A DNA stretch of 64,000 bases from Fibrobacter sp. UWH6 (GTDB lineage: Bacteria; Fibrobacterota; Fibrobacteria; Fibrobacterales; Fibrobacteraceae), in the NCBI RefSeq assembly GCF_900142465.1, contig NZ_FRAX01000007.1, forward strand, positions 1 through 64,000, written 5' to 3'. Positions 8,144 through 17,724 of the stretch are shown here, in pieces. How positions within the stretch are numbered: position 1 is the stretch's first letter; each line of letters begins with the position of its first letter. A model generated the notes under the pieces. The model ran no database searches. It saw nothing but the letters and a program-made list of their open reading frames with translations, and had not been told where the DNA came from. The translations under genes were made by a program, and so were the position numbers.

Positions 8144-10006
8144 ATGTCTCTTACTCTGAACGACATCAAGCACCCGAAGATCAAGGCTTGGGTTGAAGAA
8201 GTCATCGCAATGTGCGAACCGGATAACGTTGTTGTTACCGACGGTTCCGTTGAAGAATACAACACTCTTATGCAGAAGTGCGTTGACGCTGGTCTCGCTA
8301 CTAAGCTCGCTAAGAAGGAAAACTGCTACCTGTTCCGTTCTCTCCCGTCTGACGTGGCTCGTGTTGAATCCCGTACCTTCATCTCTTCTGTTAAGGAAGA
8401 AGACGCAGGTCCGACCAACCACTGGATCGACCCGGTTGAACTGAAGAAGACCATGTCCGGTCTCTACAAGGGTTGTATGCACGGCCGTACCATGTACGTG
8501 ATTCCGTTCTGCATGGGCCCCCTCGGTTCTGCAATCTCCAAGAACGGTATCGAAATCACTGACTCCGAATACGTCGTTCTCAACATGGACATCATGACTC
8601 GCGCCGGCAAGAAGGTTCTCGATATCTTCAATGCTGACCCGAACGCTGACTTCGTTCCGTGCCTCCACTCTGTTGGTAAGCCGCTCAACAACGGCGAAAA
8701 GGACAACGGCATCTGGCCCTGCGCTGACGTTGAATTCAAGTACATCTCCCAGTTCCCGGAAGAACACCTCGTGTGGTCCTACGGTTCCGGTTACGGTGGA
8801 AACGCTCTGCTCGGCAAGAAGTGCTTCGCTCTCCGTATCGCTACCGTTCTCGCTCGCGACGAAGGCTGGCTCGCTGAACACATGCTCATCCTCAAGCTCA
8901 CCAACCCGAAGGGCGAAGTTAAGTACGTAACTGGCGCATTCCCGTCTGCTTGCGGTAAGACCAACCTCGCTATGCTCATCCCGACTATCCCGGGCTGGAA
9001 GGTCGAAACCATCGGTGACGATATTGCATGGATGAAGTTTGGTGCTGATGGCCGTCTCTACGCTATCAACCCTGAAGCTGGCTTCTTCGGCGTTGCTCCG
9101 GGCACCTCCGCAGAATCCAACAAGAACGCTCTTATCTCTGCTGAAAAGAACACCATCTACACCAACTGCGCACTCACTGAAGATGGCGACGTATGGTGGG
9201 AAGGTATCGGCTATCCTGCAACTGGCAAGCTGGTTGACTGGAAGGGCAATACCCGTGACGCTCTCCCCAAGGACAAGGCTCCGAAGGGCGAAGAAATGGC
9301 TCACCCCAATGCTCGCTTCACCGCTCCGGCATATCAGTGCCCCTGCATTGCTGAAGAATGGGAAAATCCGGCAGGCGTTCCGATCTCCGCAATCCTCTTC
9401 GGCGGTCGTCGTCCGTCCACCATTCCTCTGGTTCACCAGTCCCTGAGCTGGAACCACGGCGTGTTCCTCGGCTCCATCGTTGGTTCCGAAATCACCGCTG
9501 CTTCCACCATTAACGCTGCTGAAGTCGGTAAGATCCGTCGCGACCCGTTCGCAATCCTCCCGTTCTGCGGCTACAATATGGGTGACTACTTCAAGCACTG
9601 GATCGAAATCGGTAAGAAGTCTACCGAAGACAAGCTCCCCAAGATCTTCTACGTCAACTGGTTCCGTAAGGACGCTGACAATGCAGAACTTCCGGGTGGC
9701 TTCATGTGGCCGGGTTACGGCGACAACAGCCGCGTCCTCGCTTGGATCTTCGACCGTTGCAACGGCGTTGACAATGCTAAGGAAACCCCGATTGGTCTGA
9801 TGCCGGCAGACGGCGCCCTCAATGTTGAAGGCCTCGCTGAATGCTACAAGAAGACTCTCCCTGCCATCACTTCCGTTGATGTTGAAGGCTGGAAGAAGGA
9901 ACTCGCTGACGTTAAGGAAAATCACTATCCGAAGTTCGGCGCTCACCTTCCGAAGGAACTGAACGACATCATCGACATGATCCAGGATCGTCTGAACAAG
10001 GCATAA
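8144..10006 (+). CDS. pckG: Phosphoenolpyruvate carboxykinase (GTP)
   Basis: The 620 residues match the GTP-dependent PEPCK family, which interconverts oxaloacetate and PEP with GTP/GDP. The kinase-1a P-loop is visible as FPSACGKTN (about residue 266) with the metal site [10 protein letters not shown] downstream. The guanine-site region (about 490-515) is also typical: [10 protein letters not shown], with WFRKD nearby. In succinate-forming anaerobes the enzyme commonly runs toward oxaloacetate, feeding the reductive branch; that role is inferred here. Codon use is strongly biased to C/G-ending forms, suggesting high expression. The AGGAG ribosome binding site makes the start secure. Confidence 0.95.
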   Translation: MSLTLNDIKHPKIKAWVEEVIAMCEPDNVVVTDGSVEEYNTLMQKCVDAGLATKLAKKENCYLFRSLPSDVARVESRTFISSVKEEDAGPTNHWIDPVELKKTMSGLYKGCMHGRTMYVIPFCMGPLGSAISKNGIEITDSEYVVLNMDIMTRAGKKVLDIFNADPNADFVPCLHSVGKPLNNGEKDNGIWPCADVEFKYISQFPEEHLVWSYGSGYGGNALLGKKCFALRIATVLARDEGWLAEHMLILKLTNPKGEVKYVTGAFPSACGKTNLAMLIPTIPGWKVETIGDDIAWMKFGADGRLYAINPEAGFFGVAPGTSAESNKNALISAEKNTIYTNCALTEDGDVWWEGIGYPATGKLVDWKGNTRDALPKDKAPKGEEMAHPNARFTAPAYQCPCIAEEWENPAGVPISAILFGGRRPSTIPLVHQSLSWNHGVFLGSIVGSEITAASTINAAEVGKIRRDPFAILPFCGYNMGDYFKHWIEIGKKSTEDKLPKIFYVNWFRKDADNAELPGGFMWPGYGDNSRVLAWIFDRCNGVDNAKETPIGLMPADGALNVEGLAECYKKTLPAITSVDVEGWKKELADVKENHYPKFGAHLPKELNDIIDMIQDRLNKA

Positions 10007-10017
10007 TTGTCTTAGGT

Positions 10018-10047
10018 GTCATCCTGAGCCGAAAGGCGAAGGATCTA
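10018..10047. repeat. REP-like dispersed element (GTCATCCTGAGC...GGATCT)
   Basis: This copy lies 12 bases past the pckG stop. ATCCT and AGGAT are the outer arms of an imperfect hairpin. Other copies are at 16575-16613, 42509-42545 and 45718-45743. Confidence 0.65.
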
Positions 10048-10055
10048 GCCATTAA

Positions 10056-10092
10056 AACGGTTCGCAGCTTAACGGTTGCGACCCGTTTTTTT
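10056..10092 (+). terminator. Terminator after pckG
   Basis: ACGG/CCGT and inner CGCA/TGCG pairs close a hairpin that is followed by eight T residues. Confidence 0.7.
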
Positions 10093-10221
10093 TATATTAC
10101 CCATACCAGATTAAACGACAAATTATTTGTCAATTAAGCTGCATTTTCTATATCCCCATAACGGTTTGCGAACTGGATTTTGGGTGCCTAGAAAGTGCAG
10201 CTTTTTTTGTTTGGAGGAAAA

Positions 10222-11055
10222 ATGAGAAGTATGGAAATTCAGAAGATGTCTTTTCCGAAGATTATGCCGCTGTTGGAATCGTGCATCCGTGAAATGGAGG
10301 GGGCTGCAAAGAAAATTCGTGCGACGCTTAAGACCTTCCCGATAGGTCGTCTTCGGGTTTCGCCCCACCGAGGTTCATATCAGTATTTTCATGTGGCAGA
10401 GAATAGCAAGCAGGTGGGATCAAGAGGGACTTATATCCCGACGTCGCAGAGGAACTTGGCTTGCGGGTTGGCGCAACGGTCGTACAATGAGACTATGACG
10501 GAGGCGTTTACCCGCGGTGCAGATTCGTTGAAATTTGCCTTGCAGGAATTGAATCGTCTAGAAATTGAAAATAGCTTCACTGCACAGGGACCTGGTCGTT
10601 GTCAGCTTCTTTGCCCCATTTATTTACCTGACGATCTTTACGCAGAACGCTGGCAGAAGGTGGAATATCAGGGGAAGCTTTTTTATGAAGACGAAGTTCT
10701 GCTGACCACCGTCAAAGGGGAGCGAGTCCGCTCAAAGTCTGAAGTCATCATCGCGAATATGTTGAATCAGATGGGGGTGCCGTACCGCTATGAATATCCG
10801 TTGAGGCTATCAAGCGGGCGAGTCGTCTATCCGGATTTCACATGCTTGAACGTCCGCACTCGGGAAGAATTTATTTGGGAACACTTCGGGCGGATGAATG
10901 ATGAGGACTACCAGGTGAAAACTTTTAGGAAGCTAGATAGCTATGCAATGGATGGTTATATCCATGGAGTCAACTTGATTTACACCATGGAGAATGATGT
11001 ACGCCCGGTGAATTCGAAAACCATTGAATTGTTGGTGCAGCAGTTCCTGCTGTGA
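10222..11055 (+). CDS. PD-(D/E)XK-like hypothetical protein
   Basis: The product has 277 residues. The C-terminal half (about 175-275) has features of a PD-(D/E)XK nuclease-like fold: SKSEVIIANML (helix with Glu), YEYPLRL, then VYPDFT and EFIWEHFG, where the last motif would supply the second acidic residue. The usual catalytic Lys is not obvious, because WEH stands where E-x-K would be, so activity is uncertain. The N-terminal half is helical and unassigned. The ATG at 10222 follows a strong GGAGG site; the frame extends 9 codons upstream but that start lacks one. No operon partner is seen. Confidence 0.75.
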   Translation: MRSMEIQKMSFPKIMPLLESCIREMEGAAKKIRATLKTFPIGRLRVSPHRGSYQYFHVAENSKQVGSRGTYIPTSQRNLACGLAQRSYNETMTEAFTRGADSLKFALQELNRLEIENSFTAQGPGRCQLLCPIYLPDDLYAERWQKVEYQGKLFYEDEVLLTTVKGERVRSKSEVIIANMLNQMGVPYRYEYPLRLSSGRVVYPDFTCLNVRTREEFIWEHFGRMNDEDYQVKTFRKLDSYAMDGYIHGVNLIYTMENDVRPVNSKTIELLVQQFLL

Positions 11056-11131
11056 GGCGTTGTGCGGACGTTTCAGCTGTAAGGCGTAAAGATGTGTTTT
11101 TGGCGAAAGATGCTGTCAAAATAGGTGGAAG

Positions 11132-11413
11132 TGGCTGTCGAAAATCGGTTTTATTCGGATTTGACCGCCACTTTTGGGGGCATTTACTGGTATTTTGTGG
11201 AAATATGGCTGTCTAAAGACGTTATTTAGGCGTTTAGACCGCCATTTTTTATGTGTTCACGCTAGTTTTGGGGTGGCATGGTGCTCAAAGACGTGTGTTG
11301 TGCGGTAAAATGGCTGTCAAAATGTCGTTTTAGGTGGTTTTGACAGCCACCCTGCGGTAGAAACACTGAAAATTTGGCGGTCAAGAAGTGCTTTTTGAAC
11401 ATTTAGACCGCCA
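11132..11413. repeat. Cluster of four 39-nt imperfect palindromes in a 516-bp non-coding stretch
   Basis: Four units at 11132-11170, 11206-11244, 11311-11349 and 11375-11413 are each exactly 39 nt. Each begins TGGC(T/G)GTC and ends GAC(C/A)GCCA. Unit 3 has 12-bp perfect arms and unit 4 has 8-bp perfect arms; units 1 and 2 have one mismatch near position 5. Loops differ in sequence but all are T-rich. Start-to-start spacings are 74, 105 and 64 bases. No gene is visible in 11056-11571. Further short dyads such as AGTTTGC/GCAAACT follow to the right. Confidence 0.7.
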
Positions 11414-11571
11414 GTTTGCGTGGTTTCGCACAATCTGCGAGATTTCGCGCATTTGAATCGCCAGCAAACTCCCTTGAACGAATTTCTGAAAATTTCTATC
11501 GTTGGCACGCGAAATCAACGAGAAACCGCTGTTTGGTGTAAGGCTCCTGTTGATTTTATAAGGATAAATTC

Positions 11572-12747
11572 GTGAGTTCCAAATCAAAATTCACGTTCTT
11601 GATGTTCCTTCTGGGAATGCTTTCTGCCTTCGGGCCCTTCGTTACAGACCTCTACTTGCCGGCTTTGCCGAACCTGGCTGACTACTTTAAGGCGACGCCT
11701 TCTGCTTCGCAGTTGAGTCTTACCATGAGTATGCTGGGGCTCTCCATCGGTCAGCTGTTCATTGGTCCTCTTAGCGATAAGTATGGTCGCAAGCGACTGC
11801 TCCTGATTTGCCTTGTGCTGTTCGTTTTCGGTACCATGGCCTGTATCGTGAGCCCGGACATTGCCACCTTTAATATCTGCCGCTTGATTCAAGGTCTTGC
11901 GGCATCTGGCGGCATCGTGATCGCCCGTTCTGTTTCTGCCGATAGTTACCGCGGCCCGGTGCTGACAAAGTTTTTGGCCATGGTCAGCGCCGTGAATGGG
12001 GTGGCTCCTATTGCAGCACCTGTGCTGGGCGGCTTCCTGCTGAACTTTATGAGCTGGAAGGGAACTTTTGCGGTGCTTCTCGTTTACGGTTTCATCTTGC
12101 TGTTTATGGCAGGGAAGTTCCAGGAAAGTCTTGCGCCTCGCCGTCGCAGTCAGAAGCCGTTACTTTCTAGCTTTACCTTGTATGTAGACGTCTTCCGCAA
12201 CAGGGAGTTCGTCCGCTATTTTGCGGTTTGTTCCGCTTCCATGATCGTGCTGTTTGGCTACATCGCTTCGTCGCCCTTCATTTTCCAGAAACTGTATGGC
12301 CTTTCTCCCATGGGCTTTAGTTTCTGCTTTGCCTTGATCGCCTTCTGTACGGCGGTGGGCTGCGCCTCTTCCGGCAAGATCCGCAGTGATCGCACTGCCA
12401 TCAAGATTGCGGGCTTCGGTGTGTTCTTTGCAAGCCTTGCCGTTGCCGCCTGCCTCTTGACCCATGCGCCGCTGCCTCTGTTGCAGTTGAGCTTCATGGT
12501 CACGACCTTCATGTTCGGTTTGATGCAGCCGCCCGCCAGCGCCCTGGCCTTGAACGCCGAACGCAAGAATGCTGGCACCGCTTCCGCCGCCATGGGGGCA
12601 GCCGGCTTCCTGATGGGCGGTATCGCTTCGCCGATTGTTGGCTTGGGCGATATTGCCGTGAGTGCTTCGGCCATGCTGGTGACCGGTGGATTTTTGACCA
12701 TGGTCTTTATGCTGGTGGCCAAGGCTAAAATGCCTAAAAAAGGTTAG
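11572..12747 (+). CDS. MFS drug efflux transporter, Bcr/CflA type
   Basis: The 391 residues form about 12 transmembrane helices. The N-terminus has the Bcr/CflA pattern DLYLPALPNLADYF. The MFS loop 2-3 signature GPLSDKYGRKRLLL is present, and RLIQGLAASGG with an embedded Arg precedes the antiporter motif C region (GVAPIAAPVLGGFL). Members export drugs or small metabolites by proton antiport. The start is GTG at 11572 with AAGGA upstream. A PadR-type regulator follows on the same strand and may control it, though a terminator lies between them. Confidence 0.88.
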   Translation: MSSKSKFTFLMFLLGMLSAFGPFVTDLYLPALPNLADYFKATPSASQLSLTMSMLGLSIGQLFIGPLSDKYGRKRLLLICLVLFVFGTMACIVSPDIATFNICRLIQGLAASGGIVIARSVSADSYRGPVLTKFLAMVSAVNGVAPIAAPVLGGFLLNFMSWKGTFAVLLVYGFILLFMAGKFQESLAPRRRSQKPLLSSFTLYVDVFRNREFVRYFAVCSASMIVLFGYIASSPFIFQKLYGLSPMGFSFCFALIAFCTAVGCASSGKIRSDRTAIKIAGFGVFFASLAVAACLLTHAPLPLLQLSFMVTTFMFGLMQPPASALALNAERKNAGTASAAMGAAGFLMGGIASPIVGLGDIAVSASAMLVTGGFLTMVFMLVAKAKMPKKG

Positions 12748-12756
12748 CGGTTCTAT

Positions 12757-12781
12757 TGGGGCGGTAAGCCCCATTTTTTTT
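12757..12781 (+). terminator. Terminator of the MFS gene
   Basis: TGGGGC and GCCCCA arms with a 5-base loop are followed by eight T residues. Confidence 0.85.
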
Positions 12782-12932
12782 GTTTAATCGCACCGAAAAA
12801 TGCAGATTATTAGAAAAAAGTGCGAAAAAAATTACACTATCTTGTTCGCTCTTTAAAAAAAAGCCTATATTACAACTTGGAATAGTTTTGCAAGTGGTAC
12901 TTTGTAAGGGTACTTTAAGAAGGAATTGGGCT

Positions 12933-13556
12933 ATGAATCGTTATGACTTGGTGCTTTTGGGACTTATCCTTGAGCATGAACGCAGCGGCTATGATATCAT
13001 TACCGAAGTGCGTGAACGTGAACTTGATAGATGGGCTAACTTGAGCACCTCGACGGTCTACAACCGCCTTACGACTCTCGAAAAGAATGAATGCATCAAG
13101 GGCCGCACCGAACGCGACGGTAACCGTCCGGAACGTGTGGTGTTCAACATTACCGATAAGGGTAGGGACGTTCTGAGAAAGGAAGTGCTGAAGCACTTGA
13201 CCGGCTTCAATGATGATCCCCGTACCTTGGGTTTTGCATTCCTGTTCGGTGCCGAAAACAAGGAAGTTATTCGCACTCTGGAAGCTCACGAACGTCGACT
13301 GGTCCAGGAAATCGAGGCTCTCGAAAAGATGATCGCCAACGAACCGCGTCCTACCTTGTATCCCGAAGGACCGTTCTTGAACTGCATGAGCCGTGACCAC
13401 ATTCTTGTTGAACTGAAGTATGTGCGTGCCGCTATCGGCATCCTGCGTGACCCGCTGCGCAGCAAGAAGTTGGATGGTTATTTCTACATCAACTTCGGCA
13501 GCCGTCCTTTCAACATGGAAGATGGTGAAGTTTCTGCAGAAAGCACTGAAAAATAA
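12933..13556 (+). CDS. PadR-family transcriptional regulator
   Basis: The 207 residues start with a PadR winged-helix domain (residues 1-85): LVLLGLILEHERSGYDI, then STSTVYNRLTTLEKNECI as recognition helix and wing. The C-terminal part (about 95-175) is the helical Vir-like dimerisation domain, followed by a short acidic tail. PadR proteins usually repress efflux or stress genes, so the adjacent MFS pump is a natural but unproven target. The ATG at 12933 has AGAAGGA upstream; the longer frame to 12780 runs through the terminator. Direct repeats of TACTTT (12899-12904 and 12910-12915) lie just ahead and could be an autoregulatory site. Confidence 0.88.
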   Translation: MNRYDLVLLGLILEHERSGYDIITEVRERELDRWANLSTSTVYNRLTTLEKNECIKGRTERDGNRPERVVFNITDKGRDVLRKEVLKHLTGFNDDPRTLGFAFLFGAENKEVIRTLEAHERRLVQEIEALEKMIANEPRPTLYPEGPFLNCMSRDHILVELKYVRAAIGILRDPLRSKKLDGYFYINFGSRPFNMEDGEVSAESTEK

Positions 13557-13655
13557 TGTTTTTTAAGGGGGGCCTGGGCTTAAAAAGCTCATGCCTCTTT
13601 TTTTTATTTCTAAATTTTTAACAAAATTTTTACTAACCCCTCTAACGGAGATAAA

Positions 13656-16169
13656 ATGGCTACAACAAAGACAAAGAAGCCCGTTGCAAAGAAGGTGACC
13701 GCTAAGGCCGCTGCTAAGTACGGCTACTTCGATGACGCTAAGAAAGAATACGTTCTCACCAACCCGGCAACCCCGATCAAGTGGTGCAACTATGTTGGTA
13801 CTCTGAACTTCGGCGGTATCGTTGATACTACCGGTGGTACCCTGGTTTGCAAGGGCGACCCGGCTCTGAACCGTATTACCAAGTACATTGCACAGATGCC
13901 CTGCTCTGACTTCAAGGCAAGCACTGTGTACATCCGCGTCAAGGATGGCAAGGGCTACAAGATTTTCTCTCCGTTCGTAGTTCCGACCCTCACCAAGATG
14001 GACAAGTGGGAATGCCACGTTGGTCTGTCCTACATGCGTTGGAATGCCGAAGCTTTCGGTCTCGCCGTTCAGGTGACCATCTTCGTGCCGACTGGCTCTA
14101 ACACTCTCCTCCAGGACATCCAGGTGACCAACCTCGGTGGTGCCGCTAAGGAAGTGGATATCATCCCCGTTTACGAATTCAGCCACTTCGAAGCTGAAAA
14201 GCAGCTCACCAACGCTGACTGGGTTCCCCAGACCATGACTCTCAAGGCTCATCCCGAAAAGTCTGGCCACGTCGTTCTCGAACAGTACGCTTACATGAAG
14301 CGTGATTTCGCCGTGAACTACGTTACCGCTGACTGCCCGATCAAGAGCTTCGACGGCGACCGTCGCGTGTTCCTGGGCTCCAACGAAATGGGTTCCTGGG
14401 CAAATCCGCTCTCTCTCCAGAACAAGGAACTTTCTAACAGCGAATGCGACCGCGGCGACAATATCGCAGCTCTCATGATCCACGCTGGCAAGATCGCTGC
14501 CAAGAAGACTTTCCGTACCTGCACTCAGCTCGGTCAGGAACAGTCTCTCAAGGTTGCTGCTAAGGCTATCAAGAAGTACCGCGACCTCAAGAACGTCGAC
14601 AAGGCTTTCGAAGATCTGGCTCAGTTCTGGGTCAAGTACCTCTCTACCATCCAGGTGGAAACCCCGGATGCAGCTTTCAACTCCATGGTGAACGTGCACA
14701 ATCCTCGTCAGTGCCACACCACCAAGAACTGGTCTCGCTACCTGTCCCTGTACCAGCTAGGCTACGGCACCAGCCGCGGTATCGGTTACCGTGACTCCAG
14801 CCAGGACCTCATGGGCGTTATGAGCCACATGCCGGAAGAAGCTCTGGTTCTCGCTAAGAACCTGCTCTCCGTACAGCGTCCGGAAGGTAACGCTATGCAC
14901 CAGTACGCTCCGCTTGCTCTTGAAGAAGACAACGGCAACGAAGCTAACGCCGGTGACTCCCGCGAAAAGAAGGGCGTGCTCGATGAAAACGGCAACCCGG
15001 CTTACGCTGACTGGTATGGTGACGACCACCTGTGGATCGTTCTCACCGTTGCCAACTACCTCAAGGAAACTGGCAAGCTGGAACTCCTCAAGGAAGAAAT
15101 TCCGTTCTACGAAGCTGGCAAGAAGCGCGCTCAGCGTGAAAAGGGCACCGTGCTCGAACACCTCAAGCGTTCTGTCAACTTCAGCCGCACTCACCTCGGT
15201 AAGCACGGTCTTCCGCTCCTCGGCTTCGCTGACTGGAACGACTGCATGAACCTGCCGCTGGGTGCAGAATCCTCCTTCAACACCGGTCTGTACGCAAAGG
15301 CCCTTCTCGAAATGATGGACATCTGCGAAACTCTCGGCGACAAGGAATCTGTCGAAATGTACAAGGGCTGGTACGAAGATGTCAAGAAGGCATTCAACGA
15401 CTGCGCTTGGGACGGCAAGTGGTGGATCCGCTGGTTTGGCAAGGACGGCACCGCATACGGTACCAACAAGGCCAAGTATGGTAAGATCTATTGTAACAGC
15501 CAGTCTTGGTCTGTGATGTCCGGTATCGCTTATGGCGAACGTGCAGTGCAGGGCATGGACAGCTTGAACAAGCTCCTGAACACCGCTAACGGCGTTAAGA
15601 GCTCTACTCCGGGTTACCGCGGCTTCGATCCGACCGTTGGTGGCATCTCCACCTATCCTCCCGGAGCAAAGGAAAACGGCGGTATCTTCCTCCACACCAA
15701 TCCGTGGGTGATGATCGCTGAAACCATCCTGGGCCGTGGCGACAAGGCATTCCAGTACTACAACCAGATTAACCCCGCTGCAAAGAACGTCAAGCTTGAC
15801 GAATTCGAATCCGAACCGTACTGCTATCCGCAGAACATCCTCGGTGACGAACACAAGCAGTTCGGTATGGGCCGTAACGCATGGCTCTCCGGTACCTCTT
15901 CTTGGACCTACCAGGCTGCTACCCAGTTCATCATCGGTGTTCGCGCTAGCTTCAAGGGCTTGATCGTTGATCCTTGCATTCCGTCCGCATGGGGCGAATT
16001 CAAGGTGACCCGTAAGTTCCGTGGCGCTACCTACGAAGTGTCCGTGAAGAACCCGAAGCACGTCTGCAAGGGCGTTGCCAAGATGGTCGTCGACGGTAAG
16101 GAAGTTGATTCCAACATCGCACCGGTGTTCACTTCTGGCGTACACAAGGTCGAAGTCACCCTGGGATAA
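13656..16169 (+). CDS. GH94 phosphorylase, cellobiose phosphorylase-like
   Basis: The 837 residues match the GH94 family, which splits beta-linked disaccharides with phosphate to give glucose-1-phosphate and a free sugar. Order: N-terminal beta-sandwich (FDDAKKEYVLTNPATP), helical linker, alpha/alpha-barrel with RDSSQDLMG, the catalytic Asp in GFADWNDCMN (about residue 528), phosphate-site region GGISTYPPGAKENGG, and the C-terminal beta domain (KVTRKFRGATYEV). Cellobiose is the likely substrate in a cellulolytic lineage; N,N'-diacetylchitobiose is an alternative. Residues 2-20 are an added Lys/Ala/Thr-rich stretch (KTKKPVAKKVTAKAAAK) missing from typical members. A GGAG site precedes the ATG, and codon use is highly biased. 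Confidence 0.88.
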   Translation: MATTKTKKPVAKKVTAKAAAKYGYFDDAKKEYVLTNPATPIKWCNYVGTLNFGGIVDTTGGTLVCKGDPALNRITKYIAQMPCSDFKASTVYIRVKDGKGYKIFSPFVVPTLTKMDKWECHVGLSYMRWNAEAFGLAVQVTIFVPTGSNTLLQDIQVTNLGGAAKEVDIIPVYEFSHFEAEKQLTNADWVPQTMTLKAHPEKSGHVVLEQYAYMKRDFAVNYVTADCPIKSFDGDRRVFLGSNEMGSWANPLSLQNKELSNSECDRGDNIAALMIHAGKIAAKKTFRTCTQLGQEQSLKVAAKAIKKYRDLKNVDKAFEDLAQFWVKYLSTIQVETPDAAFNSMVNVHNPRQCHTTKNWSRYLSLYQLGYGTSRGIGYRDSSQDLMGVMSHMPEEALVLAKNLLSVQRPEGNAMHQYAPLALEEDNGNEANAGDSREKKGVLDENGNPAYADWYGDDHLWIVLTVANYLKETGKLELLKEEIPFYEAGKKRAQREKGTVLEHLKRSVNFSRTHLGKHGLPLLGFADWNDCMNLPLGAESSFNTGLYAKALLEMMDICETLGDKESVEMYKGWYEDVKKAFNDCAWDGKWWIRWFGKDGTAYGTNKAKYGKIYCNSQSWSVMSGIAYGERAVQGMDSLNKLLNTANGVKSSTPGYRGFDPTVGGISTYPPGAKENGGIFLHTNPWVMIAETILGRGDKAFQYYNQINPAAKNVKLDEFESEPYCYPQNILGDEHKQFGMGRNAWLSGTSSWTYQAATQFIIGVRASFKGLIVDPCIPSAWGEFKVTRKFRGATYEVSVKNPKHVCKGVAKMVVDGKEVDSNIAPVFTSGVHKVEVTLG

Positions 16170-16198
16170 TTTGAACCATAACGCTGCGTGATACGGCG

Positions 16199-16244
16199 TT
16201 GCTCGCCCCCTCACGTACGACTTGTACGCTACGGGGGCTCGCGC
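16199..16244. repeat. Palindromic element after the GH94 gene
   Basis: The inner arms CGTAC/GTACG and outer CCCCC/GGGGG runs form a long imperfect hairpin. It lies between the GH94 stop and its terminator and looks like a mobile intergenic palindrome rather than the terminator itself. Confidence 0.4.
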
Positions 16245-16305
16245 CTTGTCTCACTTGGTTCTGATTCAAATTATAATTCGGATAAAAAATCTGGAAAGAT
16301 TTAAA

Positions 16306-16337
16306 GAGGCTCGTCTGCAAAGGCGGGCTTCTTTTTT
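16306..16337 (+). terminator. Rho-independent terminator
   Basis: The 10-bp stem (GAGGCTCGTC with GGCGGGCTTC, including G-T pairs) has a 6-base loop and is followed by T6. Confidence 0.75.
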
Positions 16338-16397
16338 ATTTGGAGTTTGTAGATTTGTCCGTAGAATATTTTTGAAATTGTGGGTTAGAGGTCTCTC

Positions 16398-17692
16398 ATG
16401 AAAAAGAAATTCCTTGCTCTTGGAACTTGTGCGTTTGCTTTGGGCCTTGTGGCCTGCGATGACAGTACTTCTGCGAATGGTTCGTCTGGGGATGAAAATC
16501 CCGCTGAAGTGTCGTCTTCTTCAATCTTGACAACTTCGTCTCCGACCGAGGATCCCGGCAGTTCTTCCTCTAGTGTCATCCTGAGCGGAACGGAGTGGAG
16601 TCGAAGGATCTTTGTCGGTGCTTTATTTGCCGCGCTTTGTTTTTTTACAGCCTGTGACGACAGTTCCAGCGGTGCCGGACCGGAACCTGTGGCGGAAATT
16701 TCAAGCAGTAGCGATGGTGAACACGCAATCTCCTCTAGTTCTGTTACGGACAAAGAAACATCCTCTGGTGGTGGTCTGGTCTCGTCTTCGTCTGTTAAGT
16801 CTGATTCAAGTAGTGAACAAATGAACTTTAGCTCTGTAAGTGGCAAGAATAGTAGTTCGTCGGTGGTTGAGTCGAGTTCTTCTGAGTATCTTTTTTGTAA
16901 CGAAGGTGATCGGGATACGGTTGTAAAGGATTGGGGAATAAATATTATCGTTGTGAAAATAACGACTGGGTTGTAGATACAATTGTCTATGTTGATTTAC
17001 CCAAGGTCTACCCCAATATGGATAGCCTTTTTGATACAAAGTATACAGAATATGGAGAGTTTGAAGACCCTCGTGATCATCAAAAGTATAAAACTTTAAT
17101 TCTTCATAAGCATGATGATGATGGCAATATTGTTGACGGTGTTGTGATTGAGGCCTTTGCACAAAATTTGAATTACGGGGTGATGATAGATACTAGTGTC
17201 CTTGTACGCGATGACAACAAGGTGGAAAAATACTGTGATTTAAATGATGAATGGTTTTGTAATAATGGCTGGGGTGGTCAATATGCCTGGAGCGAGGCAA
17301 TGGGGTTGCCTGCCAAATATGATTCCGTTCTTTGGAAAGATCCCGTTGGTGGCGATACCCGCATACATCAGGGAATTTGCCCAGAAGGTTGGCATATTAT
17401 GAACGGTTATGAGTGGAAAAATTTTACGTCTAGAGGGGGGCTTAGTCTTGCCTCGAAAGTGAACTGGGCTCCGCTGGATATGGCTGGCGCTAATTTGCTT
17501 GGTTTGTCGGTTCTTTTCAAAATGAGAGCGTATGAACTGAATTGGGGGCACGCAAGCTTTTTTTTCCCCACAGAGCGTGAATTTGATGCCGTATTTTATA
17601 TAAATGTTGGTGAAAAATATGTGTATTACGGTGAACAACATGTTCTCGGAAAACAAAACCATGCTTATATTCGTTGCGTAAAGGATTATTAA
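16398..17692 (+). pseudogene. FISUMP-domain lipoprotein gene with frameshift and chimeric N-terminus
   Basis: The first frame (16398-16976) encodes a lipoprotein signal with lipobox GLVAC, a Ser-rich linker and then a second, internal lipobox-like segment (ALCFFTAC followed by DDSSS). The two are joined by residues translated from a REP-like element. It ends out of frame after VVKDWG. The second frame (from 16931) continues with GNKYYRCENNDW and a FISUMP-like domain ending CPEGWH...IRCVKDY. Adding one base near 16930-16933 would join them. The intact family consists of cell-surface lipoproteins of unknown function. A genuine lesion, a sequencing error or recoding are all possible. Confidence 0.65.
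16575..16613. repeat. REP-like element inside the lipoprotein reading frame
   Basis: GTCATCCTGAGCGGAACGG and the closing GAAGGATCT mark this copy. It is translated in frame as VILSGTEWSRRIF between two lipoprotein-type segments. Confidence 0.6.
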
Positions 17693-17724
17693 TCCTTTAC
17701 TAATTATTTATCAAAAAGTTTAAC

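Noticed and set aside
8123-9946. 607-codon open frame antisense to pckG
   Set aside because: It mirrors a highly expressed gene in which TTA, CTA and TCA codons are rare, which removes stops on the opposite strand. No family resemblance and no ribosome binding site.
11132-11413. CRISPR array
   Set aside because: The units differ in their central bases, spacing is irregular (74, 105, 64) and no cas gene is near. They are palindromes, not conserved direct repeats with unique spacers.
11132-11413. Integron attC sites
   Set aside because: No GTT/AAC core sites, no integrase and no cassette ORFs between the units.
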